From assembly GCA_964450755.1 (NCBI GenBank), contig CAYVDJ010000069.1:1-38679 (forward strand): a stretch of 38,679 bases of DNA, given 5' to 3'. A model generated the notes under the pieces. That model was not told the origin of the DNA. It made no database searches and saw only the letters and a program-made list of their open reading frames with translations. Position 1 is the first letter of the stretch, and each line of letters starts with the position of its first letter. This stretch comes from JAADDG01 sp964450755. Lineage in GTDB: Bacteria; Campylobacterota; Campylobacteria; Campylobacterales; JAADDG01. A program made the position numbers and the translations under genes. Below, piece after piece: positions 25,823-32,034 of the stretch.

Positions 25823-25956
25823 TGTCTCTTAATATCGAACAAAAAATATTTTTCTTTATAGTTCTTTTGGTAGTCAATTAGAAAATTTTTTTTAATTTAT
25901 ATTTATTAGATTGGGAGTAAAATCTATTATCAGTGTAAAATATAAAGGAGTGTAGT

Positions 25957-26541
25957 GTGAAAAAAGGTATTTGGTTTTTTATATGGATGGTTTTATTACT
26001 GACAGGATGTACGGAACATAATTTTTCAGTTAAAGATACAACGGAGATGTTTTGGAAAACGGTTATGGAAAATGATTTTCAAAAGGCAAAAGAGCTGACT
26101 GTTTATAAAAATATAGATGGTTTTTCTCTGCCTGATGATATGCAGATAGTATCTTATAAAGTAGGAGACATTATAGAAGATGATACAAATGCCAAAGCCG
26201 AAACGACTCTTAAACTTTCAGAAAAAGATGATAAAAATAAAACGGAAGATATAGTATTTAATACGATTTTGCTAAAAATCGGAGAACACTGGAGAGTTGA
26301 TGCTGAAAAAACTTTGCAGAATTTTTATGACGAAATGGCAAAAAAGAGCGCCAAAGAGATAACAAATACCATATTTTCAGCTTTTATGAACGGTATCAGC
26401 AATGTAAAAGAGATAGAAAAAGCATTTAAAGAGGGATTTAAACAGATGAACGAGCAGATGCAAAAAGCTTTGGAGCAGATGCAAAAAGAGCTTGAGAAGG
26501 TAAAAAAGGAGGAGAATGTAACAAAAGGGACAAAAATATAG
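25957..26541 (+). CDS. lipoprotein with DUF4878-like (NTF2-type) domain
   Basis: A 194-residue lipoprotein: signal peptide ending in the lipobox LLTGC, with C18 the lipidated residue. Residues about 25-125 resemble DUF4878/lumazine-binding-like proteins (DTTEMFWKTVMENDFQKAKE and an IGEHWRVDAEKT end), a cone-shaped ligand-binding fold. A C-terminal helix region (about 130-190) is a likely coiled coil with repeated QMQKALEQMQKELEKVKKE. The start is GTG at 25957, six bases after AAAGGAG. It probably sits in a membrane facing the periplasm; role unknown. It stands alone: the next gene begins 118 bp on. Confidence 0.82.
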   Translation: MKKGIWFFIWMVLLLTGCTEHNFSVKDTTEMFWKTVMENDFQKAKELTVYKNIDGFSLPDDMQIVSYKVGDIIEDDTNAKAETTLKLSEKDDKNKTEDIVFNTILLKIGEHWRVDAEKTLQNFYDEMAKKSAKEITNTIFSAFMNGISNVKEIEKAFKEGFKQMNEQMQKALEQMQKELEKVKKEENVTKGTKI

Positions 26542-26567
26542 ACTCTAAAAACAAATAGCCGTTTCGA

Positions 26568-26573
26568 TATAAT
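26568..26573 (+). promoter_or_regulatory. -10 box before the DUF3108-kdsA operon
   Basis: TATAAT lies 92 bp upstream of the first ATG in the gap after the lipoprotein gene. No strong -35 is visible, and a second AT-rich box (AATAAAAT, about 26625) is possible. This is the only good candidate to start the kdsA-ribH-nusB-pyrF transcript. Confidence 0.35.
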
Positions 26574-26659
26574 GAATCTTTATAGATAAAACATATTGTT
26601 ATAGAAACTTTTAAACAAAATTTAAATAAAATAGTGAAAATTTTTTGAAATGGATATTT

Positions 26660-27406
26660 ATGAGGATCATATTCTTATCTCTGATTTTATTTTTTGACCT
26701 TTTTGCATTGAGTATAAATGCAAAATACAAGGTCTCTTTTGGTCTTTTTGGAAAAGTTGGGGTTTCTGAGGCGTATTTGGAAAAAAATGCAACGGATTAT
26801 CATATAAAAGTAACTGCAAAAGCTACAGGACTTTCAGCAAAATTGAGCCGACACAGAGAAGAGGTTTATGAGAGTTTCGGAAAGGTAAAAGAGGGAAAGC
26901 TTGTTCCCCACAAATTTATTAAAATAAGAAAAAACAGTAAAAAAACAGATATAAAAGAGCATCTTTTCAATTATAAAGAGAAAATTGTTTCGATAAAAAG
27001 AACAAGTATAGAAAACGGTGAAACACAAATCAATTATGACAAACTTCCTTTTTTTGCGCAAAATGACATTTTGACTCTTTTTTTCAATCTCAAATACTAT
27101 CTAAAAGATCTAAAAACCGATACCCAGATGATACTTTATGCCGTTGGCGCGAACAAAAAAGACGGTCATGTCAATATCTATACTCCAAAGGGAAATGAAC
27201 ATAACAAGATCAAAAGATTGCTGGAAGCAAATGATCATCTGCTTGTTGTTATCATAAACCAGAAGATTTTTTCGAGTCAAAGAGGAGAGCTGTATCTAAA
27301 TCTTGATGATGACGGGATATGTACGAAGGCGGTTTTAAAAGATGTTATATTTTTTGGAGATATCAGAGGAAGATTGGTAGAGAAGAAAGTAAAGGATGAC
27401 AAATGA
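26660..27406 (+). CDS. exported DUF3108-family protein
   Basis: A 248-residue protein with a signal peptide (MRIIFLSLILFFDLFALSINA) and a beta-rich body starting YKVSFGLFGKVGVSEAYLE. It has the features of DUF3108 proteins, thought to be periplasmic beta-barrel-like proteins: a TAKATGLSAKLSRHREEVYES segment, a PHKF segment and a NDILTLFFNLKYYL segment. ATG 26660 is chosen over an in-frame TTG at 26645 that lacks a ribosome site. Its stop overlaps the kdsA ATG (ATGA), so the two are coupled. In Campylobacterota a gene of this kind before kdsA would fit a role in envelope or LPS, but the function is unknown. Confidence 0.78.
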   Translation: MRIIFLSLILFFDLFALSINAKYKVSFGLFGKVGVSEAYLEKNATDYHIKVTAKATGLSAKLSRHREEVYESFGKVKEGKLVPHKFIKIRKNSKKTDIKEHLFNYKEKIVSIKRTSIENGETQINYDKLPFFAQNDILTLFFNLKYYLKDLKTDTQMILYAVGANKKDGHVNIYTPKGNEHNKIKRLLEANDHLLVVIINQKIFSSQRGELYLNLDDDGICTKAVLKDVIFFGDIRGRLVEKKVKDDK

Positions 27407-28200
27407 TTTTGATAGCCGGTCCCTGTGTAATAGAAAGCAAAGAGAATGTTTTTAAAATAGCTGAAAGTTTAAAAGCATTTCATGAAGATGAGAGGATAGA
27501 TTTTTATTTTAAAGCAAGTTTTGACAAGGCAAATCGGACAAGTTTGGATAGTTTCAGGGGTCCCGGACTGAAAAAGGGGCTTGATATCCTTCATGAAGTA
27601 AGAGAAAAGTTCGGTTACAGGCTTTTGACGGATATCCATGAAACATGGCAGGTAAGAGATACGGCAAAGGTTGTTGATATTTTGCAGATACCGGCTTTTT
27701 TGTGCAGACAGACTGATCTTTTGGTGGAAGCTGCAAAAACTGACAGAGTTGTCAATATCAAAAAAGGTCAGTTTATGAATCCTTCGGATATGAAATATTC
27801 TGTGATGAAGGTTTTAAATACAAGAGGAATTAAGGAAATTGATTATAAAAGTGCCAAAGATGCAGGGGTTTGGCTGACTGAGAGAGGAAGCTCTTTTGGA
27901 TACGGTAATCTTGTAGTGGATATGAGAAGTCTTCTTATCATGAGAGAGTTTGCGCCGGTAATTTTCGATGCTACCCATGCGGTTCAGATGCCGGGATCCG
28001 CAGAGGGAAAAAGCGGAGGAAAAAGAGAGTTTGTTCCTCCTTTGGCAAGGGCGGCGGCGGCAGTCGGAGTGGACGGTTTCTTTTTTGAAACACATTTTGA
28101 TCCCTCAATCGCTCTAAGTGACGGAGCAAATATGATAAAAAAAGATGAGCTTGATAAAACTGTAAAAGATATCTTTGCAATTGAAGATGTTCTTAAATAA
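27403..28200 (+). CDS. kdsA: 3-deoxy-D-manno-octulosonate 8-phosphate synthase (KdsA), metal-dependent type
   Basis: KdsA condenses arabinose-5-phosphate with phosphoenolpyruvate to Kdo-8-phosphate for LPS inner core. The 265-residue barrel has FYFKASFDKANRTS, FRGPGLKKGL, DATHAVQMPG, FFETHFDPS and SDGANM. AGPCVIES carries Cys at residue 8 where the metal-independent E. coli type has Asn; together with the His, Glu and Asp of the later motifs this marks the metal-requiring class, as in Aquifex. Overlaps the DUF3108 gene by 4 bp and is followed by ribH after 15 bp. Confidence 0.97.
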   Translation: MILIAGPCVIESKENVFKIAESLKAFHEDERIDFYFKASFDKANRTSLDSFRGPGLKKGLDILHEVREKFGYRLLTDIHETWQVRDTAKVVDILQIPAFLCRQTDLLVEAAKTDRVVNIKKGQFMNPSDMKYSVMKVLNTRGIKEIDYKSAKDAGVWLTERGSSFGYGNLVVDMRSLLIMREFAPVIFDATHAVQMPGSAEGKSGGKREFVPPLARAAAAVGVDGFFFETHFDPSIALSDGANMIKKDELDKTVKDIFAIEDVLK

Positions 28201-28215
28201 TTTTAAAGGAAGTGT

Positions 28216-28680
28216 ATGAATATAATAGAAGGAAATCTATCTTTAAACAAAGAGACAAAAGTAGCGGTGATAAACAGCCGTTTCAATCATATAATAACAG
28301 ACAGACTTGTAGAAGGTGCAAGGGATGCTTTTTTAAGACACGGAGGAGATGATGACAATCTTGATCTCATTCTTGTTCCGGGTGCGTTTGAGATACCTTT
28401 TGTTTTGGATAAAGTTCTCTCAGGCGGTAAATATGACGGTGTCTGCTGCGTGGGAGCTGTTATCAGAGGAAGTACTCCTCATTTTGATTATGTGGCGGCG
28501 GAAGCTACCAAAGGGGTGGCAAATACGGCTTTAAAATATCAAAAACCGGTTACTTACGGTATCCTGACAACCGATACGATAGAACAGGCGATAGAAAGAG
28601 CCGGAAGTAAAGCGGGGAATAAGGGCTTTGAAGCTATGACAGGTTTGATCGAACTGCTTAGTTTATATAAAAATCTATAA
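28216..28680 (+). CDS. ribH: 6,7-dimethyl-8-ribityllumazine synthase (RibH)
   Basis: RibH makes lumazine, the direct precursor of riboflavin. The 154-residue length is standard. Visible family motifs are SRFNHIITDRLVEGA, VPGAFEIPFVLDK, GAVIRGSTPHFDYVA with the catalytic His, and the phosphate-binding GNKGFEA near the end. AAAGGAAG lies before the ATG. It is followed by nusB after 8 bp; kdsA-ribH-nusB-pyrF is the order known from Campylobacter. Confidence 0.97.
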   Translation: MNIIEGNLSLNKETKVAVINSRFNHIITDRLVEGARDAFLRHGGDDDNLDLILVPGAFEIPFVLDKVLSGGKYDGVCCVGAVIRGSTPHFDYVAAEATKGVANTALKYQKPVTYGILTTDTIEQAIERAGSKAGNKGFEAMTGLIELLSLYKNL

Positions 28681-28688
28681 GGCAAAAA

Positions 28689-29090
28689 ATGGCAACAAGA
28701 CATCAGGCAAGGGAAACTGTAACTACTCTTTTATATGCCAATGATATCGGCAATAAAGATATTGATAAATTTCTGGATGAAATATTAGAGGACAAAAAGA
28801 TAAGAAACAGACAAAAAGAGTTTGCTTTATCTTTGTATAACGGGGTGATGGAAAACATAGAAGATATTGACAAAGAGTTAAACTCTCATATGCAGTCTTG
28901 GGATTTTAGCAAAGTCGGAAAGATAGAGAGAGCTATTTTGAGGCTTGGTACCTATGAGCTTATGTACAGTGATCTTGACAGAGCCGTTATCATAAATGAG
29001 GCATTGGAGATTGTTAAAAAACTTGCGGATGCAAAGGCAACCAAATTTATAAACGGAGTTTTGGATGCTGTAAAAAAGAGGTACTCATGA
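28689..29090 (+). CDS. nusB: transcription antitermination/ribosome biogenesis factor NusB
   Basis: NusB binds boxA in rRNA leaders with NusE (S10). The 133-residue all-helical protein has the family features RHQARETVTTLLYAND, RAILRLGTYELMY and DRAVIINEALEIVKKLADAK, ending FINGVLDAVKK. Its stop overlaps the pyrF start (ATGA). Confidence 0.96.
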   Translation: MATRHQARETVTTLLYANDIGNKDIDKFLDEILEDKKIRNRQKEFALSLYNGVMENIEDIDKELNSHMQSWDFSKVGKIERAILRLGTYELMYSDLDRAVIINEALEIVKKLADAKATKFINGVLDAVKKRYS

Positions 29091-29770
29091 AACTCTGCGT
29101 TGCCTTGGATCACCCCTCTTATGAAGAAAATCTGAAACTTTGCAAACAGATCAGGGATTTTGATGTTTGGCTCAAAGTCGGTTTTAGGACATTTATAAAA
29201 GAGGGTAAAAGAGTTATAGAAGATATCAAAGAGATCAATGAAGAGTTTAAAATCTTTTTGGATCTAAAGCTCTATGATATTCCAAATACGATGGCAGACG
29301 CTGCGCAGGAGATAGCAGAGCTTGGAGTTGATATGTTCAATGTTCACGCTTCAAGCGGCAAAATTGCAATGAGAGAGGTGATGAAAAGGCTTGAAGGAGC
29401 GGATAAAAGACCTTTGGTTCTTGCCGTTACGGCTCTTACAAGTTTTGACAACCACTCTTTTAGAGAGATTTATAATGAAGATCTAAGCAAAAAAGCCATC
29501 TCTTTTGCAAAGGATAGTTTTCAAAGTGATCTTGACGGTGTTGTCTGTTCGGTATTTGAGAGTTTGCAGATAAAAGAGGCTACTGATGAGAACTTTTTGA
29601 CTCTGACTCCCGGTATCCGTCCGTTCAATGAAGAGAGCAAAGATCAAAAAAGAGTAGCTGATCTAAAAACGGCAAAAAAGTATAAAAGCGATTTTATCGT
29701 TGTAGGAAGACCGATTTATCAGTCAAAAGATCCTTATGAAGTTGTAAAAAGGATTTTGGAAAAAATTTAA
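29087..29770 (+). CDS. pyrF: orotidine 5'-phosphate decarboxylase (PyrF)
   Basis: PyrF makes UMP from OMP. The 227-residue protein has the catalytic Asp-Lys-Asp array in FLDLKLYDIPNTMADAA, the N-terminal LCVALDHPSYEE, the VTALTSF strand, LTPGIRP, and the phosphate-binding end FIVVGRPIYQSKDP. It is the last gene of the operon; the tRNA gene starts 48 bp downstream with its own -10 box. Confidence 0.97.
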   Translation: MKLCVALDHPSYEENLKLCKQIRDFDVWLKVGFRTFIKEGKRVIEDIKEINEEFKIFLDLKLYDIPNTMADAAQEIAELGVDMFNVHASSGKIAMREVMKRLEGADKRPLVLAVTALTSFDNHSFREIYNEDLSKKAISFAKDSFQSDLDGVVCSVFESLQIKEATDENFLTLTPGIRPFNEESKDQKRVADLKTAKKYKSDFIVVGRPIYQSKDPYEVVKRILEKI

Positions 29771-29793
29771 GGAATATATTATATTGGGTTGTG

Positions 29794-29799
29794 TATAAT
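29794..29799 (+). promoter_or_regulatory. -10 box of the tRNA-Ser gene
   Basis: TATAAT lies 19 bp before the first base of the mature tRNA, a normal spacing for a short tRNA leader. No consensus -35 is visible; the sequence upstream is T/A-rich. Confidence 0.5.
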
Positions 29800-29818
29800 T
29801 TCATCTCTTTTAAAACAA

Positions 29819-29909
29819 GGACAGGTGGGTGAGCTGGCTGAAACCACACCCCTGCTAAGGGTGCGTACCTTTGCGGGTACCGAGGGTTCGAATCCCTCCC
29901 TGTCCGCCA
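29819..29909 (+). tRNA. tRNA-Ser(GCU)
   Basis: A 91-nt type II tRNA, read by eye. The acceptor stem GGACAGG (29819-29825) pairs with CCTGTCC (29899-29905), followed by discriminator G and an encoded CCA (29907-29909). The anticodon stem CACCC/GGGTG holds the loop CTGCTAA, anticodon GCT (29854-29856), reading AGC/AGU. A long variable arm and a T-loop GGTTCGAATCC are present. The CCA end overlaps the first copy of a direct repeat. Confidence 0.97.
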
Positions 29910-29953
29910 TCACTTCTTTTAAATCATTTTTTATAAGACTCCTTGTTACAATA
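29906..29953 (+). repeat. direct repeat copy A flanking the toxin-antitoxin insert
   Basis: From the tRNA discriminator base (GCCATCAC...) to ...TTGTTACAATA, 48 nt. It matches 30773-30819 except for one extra C. Weaker similarity continues to about 29983 (ATATCTCATA, CGATA.ACAT), matching the start of the downstream membrane-protein gene with two deletions. The repeat includes an extended -10 (TGTTACAAT, box at 29947-29952). Confidence 0.88.
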
Positions 29954-30013
29954 GTACAAAAAATATCTCATACGATATACATTTGAAAAAGATATTTGTA
30001 AGTAATAAATTAG

Positions 30014-30019
30014 TATAAT
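30014..30019 (+). promoter_or_regulatory. -10 box of the toxin-antitoxin promoter
   Basis: TATAAT lies 32 bp before the antitoxin ATG; an AAAGG ribosome site is at 30039-30043. Just upstream, TACAA(AAA)ATATCT (29955-29968) and AGATATTTGTA (29990-30000) form an imperfect inverted repeat that could be an autoregulatory operator. Confidence 0.5.
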
Positions 30020-30050
30020 CTTGATATAAAGTTAGAACAAAGGCTAAATA

Positions 30051-30332
30051 ATGTTAGAATATGGTATAAAAACTATTACAACAAATCCTACAATTATTAC
30101 AAAAGCAAAAGAGATAATAAGATTGGTTGATAGTAGAACAAACACTACAAGGGCATTTGTTTTGCCTGTCGCTTATGCTTCTTATATAGAAAAAATAGAT
30201 AAAGAGATAAAGTATAAAAAATGGGCAAAAGAGAAAAAAAAACTACTCGAAAACTCCTATCAAAAAGATAATTTAGATGATATTTTAAATATAGGGATAG
30301 ATAGCATAAATGAGTATCTAAAGGATAGTTAA
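30051..30332 (+). CDS. putative antitoxin of a MazF-type module
   Basis: A 93-residue, Lys-rich protein directly before a MazF-like toxin gene. It does not match MazE clearly. Residues about 1-45 have short beta/turn segments with TRAFVLPVAYASYIEKI, and the rest is helical and charged, ending in a DILNIGIDSINEYLKDS helix that could bind the toxin. The stop TAA touches the toxin GTG with no gap, so the pair is translationally coupled. Identity rests on position, size and coupling. Codon use is even more A/T-rich than nearby housekeeping genes, fitting acquired DNA. Confidence 0.7.
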   Translation: MLEYGIKTITTNPTIITKAKEIIRLVDSRTNTTRAFVLPVAYASYIEKIDKEIKYKKWAKEKKKLLENSYQKDNLDDILNIGIDSINEYLKDS

Positions 30333-30692
30333 GTGTTAAGAGGAGATATTTATCTGGTTGATTTTGGAAATAGCAAAGATAGTTTTAGTTTTGGTAAAAA
30401 GAGACCTGCTGTTATTTTTCAAACAGATAAATTAAACTATGCAGTCAAAGAAGATATTTATGACTATTTTTTGGTTATCCCGTTATCTACAAAAAACGAT
30501 ATTGTAACAGATGAATTTAGAGTAAAGATAAAAAAAAGAGATAATTTAAAAGAAGACTGTTTTGCAGTTGTAAATAGTATATGTTTTTTGGATAAAAAAT
30601 ATTTAAAAGAGAAATTAACAACTTTGGATAATGAAGAGATTAAAAAGATAGAAGAGAGGATAAAAACAGTATTTGATTTGGAAGGAAAATGA
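30333..30692 (+). CDS. MazF/PemK-family toxin (mRNA endoribonuclease)
   Basis: A 119-residue protein with the MazF/PemK layout: the start LRGDIYLVDFG, the KKRPAVIFQTD strand with the conserved RP, VIPLSTK, and FAVVNSICFLDKKYL where the Ser/Thr-type active-site strand is expected. Family members cut mRNA at short sequence sites. The start is GTG with AAGGA seven bases before, straight after the antitoxin stop. The module lies between two direct repeats behind tRNA-Ser. It looks full length and intact. Confidence 0.85.
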   Translation: MLRGDIYLVDFGNSKDSFSFGKKRPAVIFQTDKLNYAVKEDIYDYFLVIPLSTKNDIVTDEFRVKIKKRDNLKEDCFAVVNSICFLDKKYLKEKLTTLDNEEIKKIEERIKTVFDLEGK

Positions 30693-30754
30693 TAGCAGCA
30701 GATGACTTTAAAAAGTGTGATGAATGCCCATATTTTGAGTGTTATACAAAATGA
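30689..30754 (+). CDS. possible 21-residue Cys-rich peptide after the toxin
   Basis: A short ORF begins with an ATG overlapping the toxin stop (ATGA) and encodes a 21-residue acidic peptide with three cysteines in the pattern CDEC...C (residues 10, 13, 18). The ribosome site AAGGA is only two bases from the ATG, too close for good initiation, though coupling with the toxin could help. It may be a third small gene of the insert or the remnant of a zinc-ribbon gene cut off by the insertion event. Not a firm gene. Confidence 0.3.
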   Translation: MIAADDFKKCDECPYFECYTK

Positions 30755-30772
30755 AAAAAATAGCGCTTTTTA

Positions 30773-30819
30773 GCCATCACTTCTTTTAAATCATTTTTTA
30801 TAAGACTCTTGTTACAATA
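30773..30819 (+). repeat. direct repeat copy B flanking the toxin-antitoxin insert
   Basis: 47 nt equal to 29906-29953 except for a single missing C. It starts GCCATCAC although no tRNA precedes it here. It ends in the promoter of the next gene: extended -10 TGTTACAAT. Confidence 0.88.
30813..30818 (+). promoter_or_regulatory. extended -10 promoter of the membrane protein-lutABC operon
   Basis: TACAAT preceded by TGT, inside direct repeat copy B. Transcription would start near 30825, 13 nt before the AAAGGA ribosome site (30838-30843) and about 25 nt before the expected initiation point at 30850. The same box exists in copy A, so the insertion has duplicated it. Confidence 0.5.
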
Positions 30820-30849
30820 AGGTATTTAATTTCAGCTAAAGGATATCTC

Positions 30850-31266
30850 ATAACTTATACTATTATTCATACGATACATCTTTTATCGGCATTTGTCTAT
30901 GGCGGTTTTTTATTTACGGATAATCTTTTTTTATCAAAAATGTCTAAGACTTTGGATGATGAGGAGGCAGCAAAGGCCAGAGAAGCTATCATGATACATG
31001 TAAGAAAAGTAGTTCCAAATGCACTTCTTTTGACTGTGGCAACAGGTATATATCTCTTTACACAGGCTTTTGGAGAGATAGCTCCTGATGGTCTTAGCAC
31101 TTTTCAAACGGTTCTTTTGGTAAAAGCCTTTTTGGGGTTATGGCTTGGTATTAGAGGATTTAATCAGAAATTTTTCGGTATAGATCCCTTTGTTTTTAAA
31201 AGTCATGTATTGCCGTTTACATTTGTTATAACTATTATAATTTTATCACAGTTTATGCATTTGTAG
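30850..31266 (+). CDS. four-helix membrane protein upstream of lutABC, apparent ATA start
   Basis: The full reading frame encodes about 138 residues with four membrane helices: TYTIIHTIHLLSAFVYGGF, VVPNALLLTVATGIYLFTQ, TVLLVKAFLGLWLGI and LPFTFVITIIILSQF. The His-containing first helix and overall plan recall the CopD/HemJ-like group, but I cannot name the family. No ATG, GTG or TTG exists in frame before helix 1. The AAAGGA site (30838-30843) points at ATA 30850. The first ATG, at 30940, has no ribosome site and would remove helix 1, leaving 108 residues. So the start is either a non-standard ATA or a mutated ATG. It is 12 bp before lutA, so it shares that operon. Confidence 0.65.
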   Translation: MTYTIIHTIHLLSAFVYGGFLFTDNLFLSKMSKTLDDEEAAKAREAIMIHVRKVVPNALLLTVATGIYLFTQAFGEIAPDGLSTFQTVLLVKAFLGLWLGIRGFNQKFFGIDPFVFKSHVLPFTFVITIIILSQFMHL

Positions 31267-31278
31267 TTATCTGACAAA

Positions 31279-32034
31279 ATGAAAAAAGTAGCTCTTTTTA
31301 TCCCGTGTTTTGTTGATTCTTTCTATCCCCGCGCTGCTGAAGCTACACTTGGGATACTTGAAAATCTGGGATTTGATGTTACATATCCTCTTTCTCAGAC
31401 CTGTTGCGGACAGCCTTTTGCAAACAGCGGTGAAGAGGATGAGACGAGGGTTTTGGCATCCAAATTTATTGATATTTTCAGCGGATATGACTATATCGTT
31501 TCACCTTCTGCAAGTTGTGTTTCCATGGTCAAAAACCACTATCAGGAGTATCTCCCGCCGTCAGAAAAATTAAAAAAGGTTCAAAACTCCATATATGAGA
31601 TATGCGAATTTTTATATGATGTGGTTAAGATAAAAGAGCTTAATGTAACCTTTGCCCACAGGGTAGGGCTTCATCAAAGCTGCCACGGTTTGAGAGAGCT
31701 TGAGTTGGGAGTTGGCAGTGAGCTTGTAAAACCTCTCTTTTCAAAAGCAAGGTATCTTTTGGAACTTGTAAAAGGTATAGAGATCGTGGATCTTGAACGA
31801 CCTGATGAGTGTTGCGGTTTTGGTGGTACATTTTCCGTAAATGAACCCGACATCTCTATCAAAATGGGAAAAGAGAGACTTCAAGATCATATAAACGCAA
31901 AAGCTGAATATATCACCGGTTTTGACTCTTCTTGTCTTATGCATCTTGAAGGCATAGCCAAATATGAAAAATATCCTGTCAAAATAGTCCATATCGCAGA
32001 GATTTTATCAGGAATGGCAGATGAATCATCCTAA
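31279..32034 (+). CDS. lutA: L-lactate utilisation Fe-S protein LutA/LldE
   Basis: LutABC/LldEFG together oxidise L-lactate to pyruvate without a flavin dehydrogenase. LutA is the 251-residue cysteine-rich (CCG domain) subunit. The two CCG-type motifs are TCCGQPFANSGEED near residues 41-54 and ECCGFGGTFSV in the second half, with further Cys in PSASCVSM, HQSCHGLRELELG and DSSCLMHL. These resemble heterodisulfide-reductase-type cluster sites. The gene overlaps lutB by 14 bp. No lactate permease gene is nearby. Confidence 0.92.
   Translation: MKKVALFIPCFVDSFYPRAAEATLGILENLGFDVTYPLSQTCCGQPFANSGEEDETRVLASKFIDIFSGYDYIVSPSASCVSMVKNHYQEYLPPSEKLKKVQNSIYEICEFLYDVVKIKELNVTFAHRVGLHQSCHGLRELELGVGSELVKPLFSKARYLLELVKGIEIVDLERPDECCGFGGTFSVNEPDISIKMGKERLQDHINAKAEYITGFDSSCLMHLEGIAKYEKYPVKIVHIAEILSGMADESS

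Noticed and set aside
25705..25842. 46-residue N-terminal extension of the rhodanese protein
   Set aside because: The extension is Arg/Ser-rich leader containing the inverted repeat; the ATG at 25704 has a ribosome site and fits family length.
29789..29986. 65-codon open frame on the + strand across the tRNA-Ser region
   Set aside because: It runs through the tRNA gene and direct repeat; the translated part is the tRNA sequence itself, with no ribosome site.
30751..30789. 12-residue frame beginning like the lutA N-terminus (MKKIALF versus MKKVALF)
   Set aside because: Only seven residues resemble lutA, the frame stops in direct repeat B, and there is no ribosome site; likely chance, since MKK starts are common here.
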